Of a DNA stretch of 9,235 nucleotides, positions 6,347 through 9,235 are shown piece after piece. This DNA comes from JBGSYN01 sp041750975 (lineage in GTDB: Bacteria; Pseudomonadota; Alphaproteobacteria; Geminicoccales; Geminicoccaceae), in NCBI GenBank assembly GCA_041750975.1, contig JBGSYN010000215.1, forward strand, positions 1 through 9,235, read 5' to 3'. Within the stretch, counting starts at the first letter, position 1; every line of letters begins with the position of its first letter. The position numbers and the translations under genes are program-made. A model generated the notes under the pieces. That model did not search any database and had not been told where the DNA came from. It was given only the letters and a program-made list of their open reading frames with translations.

Positions 6347-8190
6347 CATGCCACCAACTCCAGCATCAGCCCCCAGTCATCGCTATCGGGACGATCGGGC
6401 AAGGTGATGAGGCTGCTGTTGGCGACCTTGACGGCCTCGCCCGGTGAATGCCACTCACCCTTGCGCGGGTCGAAGAAAGTCGGCCGGTAGGTGCCGCCGT
6501 GAATACCGCCGCGCAGCAGGATCTTGGCCGGACAATTGGGTTCGAAATAGAGCATGAACCAGGATTGATCGGGCGCGCGGCCGCAATAACACCAGCCTTC
6601 ATAGCTCAGATCTGGACCGGACTTGTTGGGGCAGACGAGATCGGCGTTGGGTACGAGCGTGCGAAATTGCGTGCCGTGGATAAAGGCGAAGGTCTCAAGA
6701 TGCCGGACCTGGGTCGCCGAACTCCATTGCATGGCGTCCCAAATCATCACCGCTTCGCCGTCTTCGGTTGCGGCCTGCCAGATGCCTTCGCAGCCATAGA
6801 AATAGCCCGCATAGCCGCCCGAAAGCAGGCTGCCATACATGCCTGAGCGGACCTTCTGATCGTCTTCGGGCGTATCGCCCGGCGAGCTCAGTGTGTAGGT
6901 CTCGCCGAGGTTCGAGAGTCCCGAATAATAGGGCTCGCCATTGAACGCGGGCCGCGCCGGCTGGCTGTGATAACACTCGGTCAGCCACCAGTAGGCATAA
7001 TGCTCGCGGCGATTGCCGATCTGATGCACGTCGAGCCAGCGGCATTCATCGGCGCCGCCGAAATTGACCAAGGTCGACGGGCTGGGATTGGCACTCAACA
7101 GGGTGCCGAAGGGTGGCTTGCCCCAACGATCGATGACCATATTGCAGGGCTCGTTATAGGCCTTGCCGGGGATCGTCTGTTCCGCTGAATCATAGTGGAT
7201 CGGGCTCAAGATCATGCTGTTCGCCTGATAGCGGGCGAAGACATGCTGCACAAAGCGGGCATAGGAGAGGGGCCAGTCATAGTATTTCCGCCATGCCTCA
7301 CCGCTATCTCTTCGGGAGACCTCCAGAAACGGCACGATGCCGTGACTGTTCAAATAATCGATCTTGGCGTCGAGTATGTTGAAGTAATCAGGATTGATGC
7401 GGTCATAATCCGGTAGGACTTCCTCGAAGCCGGGCACCCGACCCGGGAAATGAAACGGCCGGCCGCCTTCATTGTGCATGTCCTTGGCACTGGACTTGTC
7501 GGGTGTCGCCCAGGCTGCTCGCAACCACGTCCCATCGTCGGTCTGCAGGCGCGCGGGATGGCCGTCATTGGCCCAATTGGGCAAGGCCGCGAGGATGCCG
7601 ACGCTATTGAAACCTTGGCTCTTGCGCAGATGGACATAGTCGTTGAGGGCCGCATCGGGTCCGAGCGGACGAGGGGTGTCGTCATCTCGCAAGGGGAAGC
7701 GATAGGTGGGAACGGACCACCAGGTGTCGCCGACCAGAAAGAACGGCGTGCCGTCGGCATATTCGAGACCGCGGCCGTCGGCCGTGATGCCAATCATGCC
7801 GCGGCGGTTGGGATTGGCCTCCAGTTCCGCCGCCGACCAAGGTTCCGCCCGGAATTCGCCGGATCGGCCGATGAGGCCCGAATCATCCTGATTGCTGCCG
7901 CAGGTCCAGCGCCAGGTTCCCGGACGCATGGCCAAAACGCGCACCAGGAACGAGCGGCCGCCATTCCAGAAACCGTACACCCGCTTGCAGAAGCCTGGGC
8001 CTGTGAGATCGACCCAGACTTCGACGTCTGTATAGGGATTGGCGTAGTCGCAAGCAGCTTCCAGCGCGATATCCAGTTTTTGCCAGATTCTGACCATACC
8101 CGTTGCGGTCGTCCGCATGTGCGTGCCCCCGATATTTCCCGGTCCAACGGTGTTATCGATTGCATTGAATCCGTCGCGAGTGCCAGCCAT
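6343..8190 (-). CDS. Cytoplasmic GH140-like glycoside hydrolase (DUF5060 + DUF4038)
   Basis: The 615-residue protein has an N-terminal beta-sandwich of the DUF5060 type (about 32-115, with ANPYTDVEVWVDLTGPG and PGTWRWTCGSN), then a DUF4038/apiosidase-like TIM barrel (about 130-475) opening with GTPFFLVGDTWWSV (147-160). A C-terminal beta domain follows (about 500-612; FFDPRKGEW, 572-580). Candidate catalytic acids are D334 in IHYDSAEQ and E419 in FNGEPYYSG, the position expected for the GH140 nucleophile. No signal peptide is present, so it should act in the cytoplasm on imported substrate. ATG at 8190-8188 is preferred over a TTG at 8199-8197; neither has a good ribosome binding site. Its stop overlaps the convergent RraA-like stop within CTAG. 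Family-level assignment is good, but apiosidase activity is not established. Confidence 0.85.
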   Translation of the reverse strand: MAGTRDGFNAIDNTVGPGNIGGTHMRTTATGMVRIWQKLDIALEAACDYANPYTDVEVWVDLTGPGFCKRVYGFWNGGRSFLVRVLAMRPGTWRWTCGSNQDDSGLIGRSGEFRAEPWSAAELEANPNRRGMIGITADGRGLEYADGTPFFLVGDTWWSVPTYRFPLRDDDTPRPLGPDAALNDYVHLRKSQGFNSVGILAALPNWANDGHPARLQTDDGTWLRAAWATPDKSSAKDMHNEGGRPFHFPGRVPGFEEVLPDYDRINPDYFNILDAKIDYLNSHGIVPFLEVSRRDSGEAWRKYYDWPLSYARFVQHVFARYQANSMILSPIHYDSAEQTIPGKAYNEPCNMVIDRWGKPPFGTLLSANPSPSTLVNFGGADECRWLDVHQIGNRREHYAYWWLTECYHSQPARPAFNGEPYYSGLSNLGETYTLSSPGDTPEDDQKVRSGMYGSLLSGGYAGYFYGCEGIWQAATEDGEAVMIWDAMQWSSATQVRHLETFAFIHGTQFRTLVPNADLVCPNKSGPDLSYEGWCYCGRAPDQSWFMLYFEPNCPAKILLRGGIHGGTYRPTFFDPRKGEWHSPGEAVKVANSSLITLPDRPDSDDWGLMLELVAC

Positions 8191-8193
8191 AAT
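8165..8193 (+). promoter_or_regulatory. Candidate promoter of the second RraA-like gene
   Basis: TTGAAT (8165-8170, four of six matches to the -35 consensus) and CATAAT (8188-8193, five of six to the -10) are 17 bases apart, the ideal spacing. Transcription would begin near 8200, inside the adjacent palindrome, giving a leader of about 50 bases to the ATG at 8250. The promoter lies within the 5' end of the divergent hydrolase gene. Confidence 0.45.
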
Positions 8194-8206
8194 TGTCAAT
8201 TACAAT
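8192..8206. promoter_or_regulatory. Candidate operator 2, ATTGT-CAATT-ACAAT
   Basis: This 15-bp inverted repeat has perfect 5-bp arms, ATTGT (8192-8196) and ACAAT (8202-8206). A second overlapping near-palindrome, AATTG-T-CAATT, spans 8191-8201. It begins at the end of the candidate -10 and covers the predicted start point of the second RraA-like gene. It lies 2 to 16 bases upstream of the hydrolase ATG on the other strand. The AATTAC core is shared with the site at 5536-5550, suggesting one regulator for both regions. Confidence 0.42.
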
Positions 8207-8249
8207 AGCCTTGCCGGCGAAGACGACGGCGGATCATGGGGAGATAGAG

Positions 8250-8963
8250 ATGACAGTTGCCGCAGACGTTCTCGAAACCATTCGCAAGGTGCGTACCTCC
8301 GATGTTGCGGATGCGCTGGACTCCTTGGGACTGCAGGAGCGCTACGAGATGGACCCAGCATTGCGCCCGCTGTTTCCGGGTATCGTCTTCGCCGGCATCG
8401 CCACGACGGCCGAGCTCCGTCTCAATCGCAACCCCGTTCCGCGCCTGAGTTATGACGAATTCGATGACCGCCAGTACAAGAAGAACCGGGATGGCACGGC
8501 ACATGAGGAAGCGCTCTGGAGAGGCGGCGCCCCGATGGGCAAGCCGGACGAGGTCATGGTCATCGACTGCCAGCGGACGCGGTGCGGCCTTTTGGGCTCC
8601 AACAATGTGCTTGATGCCAAGGTTAAGGGTACGGTCGGCTTCGTCATCGACGGCGCCTGCCGCGATTCTGGCGAATGCATCCTGCAGCGATCGCCAGTTT
8701 TCTGCTCGGTGCGTTCGCCGACGCATATGGCCGGAAGGATCGAACTCGCTACGCACAACCAACGAATCAATTGCGGCGGGGTGGTGGTCGATCCGGGCGA
8801 TGTCATTATCGCCGATGACGATGGTGTCATGGTCATCCCCCAAGATCTGGCAGCGGCAGTGGCCGAGCGCGCGTTCAAGATCCAGCACAAGGATCGCCTC
8901 ATGCGCCGCGCCCTCTACGAAAAGCTGGGGATGCCGCTCGATCGCACCGTCAGCCTCGATTGA
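8250..8963 (+). CDS. RraA/HMG-CHA aldolase family protein, second paralogue
   Basis: This 237-residue protein shares the RraA-like fold with the product of 5603-6346. Matching landmarks are SDVADALDSLG (17-27), the glycine loop RCGLLGS (111-117), GFVIDGACRDSGECILQRSPV with the R138-D139 pair at the same numbers as in its paralogue, and INCGGVVVDPGDVIIADDDGVMVIP (173-197). Both end with an LY-D/E-KLG-x-P segment. The frame extends upstream to a TTG at 8193, but ATG 8250 is chosen because GGGGAG (8238-8243) lies 6 bases before it and homology begins there. It probably catalyses a metal-dependent aldol or decarboxylation step on a keto acid. Compared with the first paralogue it has a different 60-100 region (DEFDDRQYKKN), so a different substrate or a mixed oligomer is possible. 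A role as an RNase E inhibitor is unlikely from its size and context. Confidence 0.9.
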   Translation: MTVAADVLETIRKVRTSDVADALDSLGLQERYEMDPALRPLFPGIVFAGIATTAELRLNRNPVPRLSYDEFDDRQYKKNRDGTAHEEALWRGGAPMGKPDEVMVIDCQRTRCGLLGSNNVLDAKVKGTVGFVIDGACRDSGECILQRSPVFCSVRSPTHMAGRIELATHNQRINCGGVVVDPGDVIIADDDGVMVIPQDLAAAVAERAFKIQHKDRLMRRALYEKLGMPLDRTVSLD

Positions 8964-9139
8964 GGGGCAAGCTCTGGATAGTCAACCGGGGGCAGGGTCC
9001 ATTCGCCGCCGTGGTGCGCGAATCGCCAGTCGGAAGTTGATCGCGTGGCGCTTCTAGCGGATATGGACGTGGCGCCGGCGCATGCGGGCGTCGTCGATAA
9101 ACCGGCTTGGCGCCGCCATATTTCTGGGTAGGAACTTTC
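8964..9139. other. Intergenic region before the transglutaminase-family gene
   Basis: These 176 bp contain a 6-bp stem, ATTCGC (9001-9006) with GCGAAT (9018-9023), and an 11-base loop. No T-run follows, so it is at best a weak terminator for the RraA-like gene. A poor promoter-like pair (TTGATC at 9037-9042, GATATG at 9060-9065) is present. AGGA (9130-9133) is the ribosome binding site of the next gene. No gene was recognised here. Confidence 0.4.
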
Positions 9140-9235
9140 ATGACGATCCGTGTCGGGCTCTTCCACCGGACCAGCTACACCTATGATCGCTTCATCTCGC
9201 TCGGGCCGCAGGTGGTGCGCCTGCGTCCCGCCCCG
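9140..9235 (+). CDS. Transglutaminase-family protein (DUF2126-type), N-terminal fragment
   Basis: Only the first 32 codons are present; the gene runs off the right edge. The product opens MTIRVGLFHRTSYTYDRF and continues with GPQVVRLRPAP. This is the hallmark of the bacterial transglutaminase-like N-terminal beta domain, seen in large transglutaminase/DUF2126 proteins and shorter transglutaminase-like cysteine peptidases. The HRT-Y-YDR and LRPAP elements are characteristic. AGGA lies 6 bases before the ATG at 9140. The catalytic Cys-His-Asp core would be downstream and cannot be checked. The gene has no evident link to sugar uptake and probably marks the right border of the cluster. Confidence 0.8.
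   Translation, partial: MTIRVGLFHRTSYTYDRFISLGPQVVRLRPAP

Noticed and set aside
5564..6349. 261-codon minus-strand open frame opposite the first RraA-like gene
   Set aside because: It mirrors a clear family member on the other strand, would run into the divergent control region, and has low-complexity Asp/His/Ala-rich text with no motif.
7450..8208. 252-codon plus-strand open frame opposite the hydrolase gene
   Set aside because: It is a shadow of the conserved DUF5060/DUF4038 coding frame, has no ribosome binding site and no recognisable domain.
8196..8888. 230-codon minus-strand open frame opposite the second RraA-like gene
   Set aside because: It overlaps almost the entire real gene in antisense and has no family features.
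9037..9065. Possible transglutaminase-gene promoter TTGATC/GATATG
   Set aside because: The -10 matches at only three positions and the spacing alone is not enough support.
8915..9166. 83-codon minus-strand open frame in the right intergenic gap
   Set aside because: It overlaps the ends of two real plus-strand genes, and its text is Arg/Ser/Pro-rich with no domain or ribosome binding site.

Overview
The window is GC-rich (roughly 60% by eye) and densely coded. It looks like a chromosomal segment of an alphaproteobacterium, possibly rhizobial. That guess rests on the base composition, the CUT1-type sugar transporter next to an FCD-type GntR regulator, and the start of a DUF2126-type transglutaminase gene at the right edge, which is common in that class. 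No source organism can be named from the sequence.

Layout, left to right. Positions 1-139 (minus) hold the 5' end of recQ, a DNA helicase gene unrelated to the rest. Positions 216-5472 (minus) form one transport and regulation block. Read in its own direction it runs: periplasmic solute-binding protein (5472-4138), MalF-like permease (4064-3096), MalG-like permease (3109-2213, overlapping its neighbour by 14 bp), MalK/UgpC-type ATPase (2193-1006), then a GntR/FCD repressor (881-216). A 130-bp divergent control region (5473-5602) separates this block from a plus-strand gene for an RraA/HMG-aldolase-like protein (5603-6346). That gene converges on, and shares a CTAG stop overlap with, a minus-strand gene for an intracellular GH140-like (DUF5060 + DUF4038) glycoside hydrolase (6343-8190). 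A second short divergent control region (8191-8249) leads into a second RraA-like paralogue (8250-8963, plus). The window ends in the 5' end of a transglutaminase-family gene (9140 onward, plus).

Working model (inference): the binding-protein transporter imports an oligosaccharide or glycoside, the cytoplasmic GH140-like enzyme hydrolyses it, and the two RraA-family proteins act as metal-dependent aldolases or lyases on a derived keto acid. The GntR/FCD protein would control the set. AT-rich, partly palindromic sites with a common AATTAC core lie in both divergent control regions and are candidate shared operators. Characterised GH140 acts on apiose, a branched sugar with a tertiary alcohol, and HMG/CHA aldolases of the RraA fold cleave substrates at a tertiary alcohol carbon. 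A branched-sugar or sugar-acid pathway is therefore an attractive but unproven reading. No dehydrogenase, kinase or dehydratase is present in the window, so any pathway here is incomplete.

No tRNA, rRNA, CRISPR array, insertion sequence or attachment site was seen.
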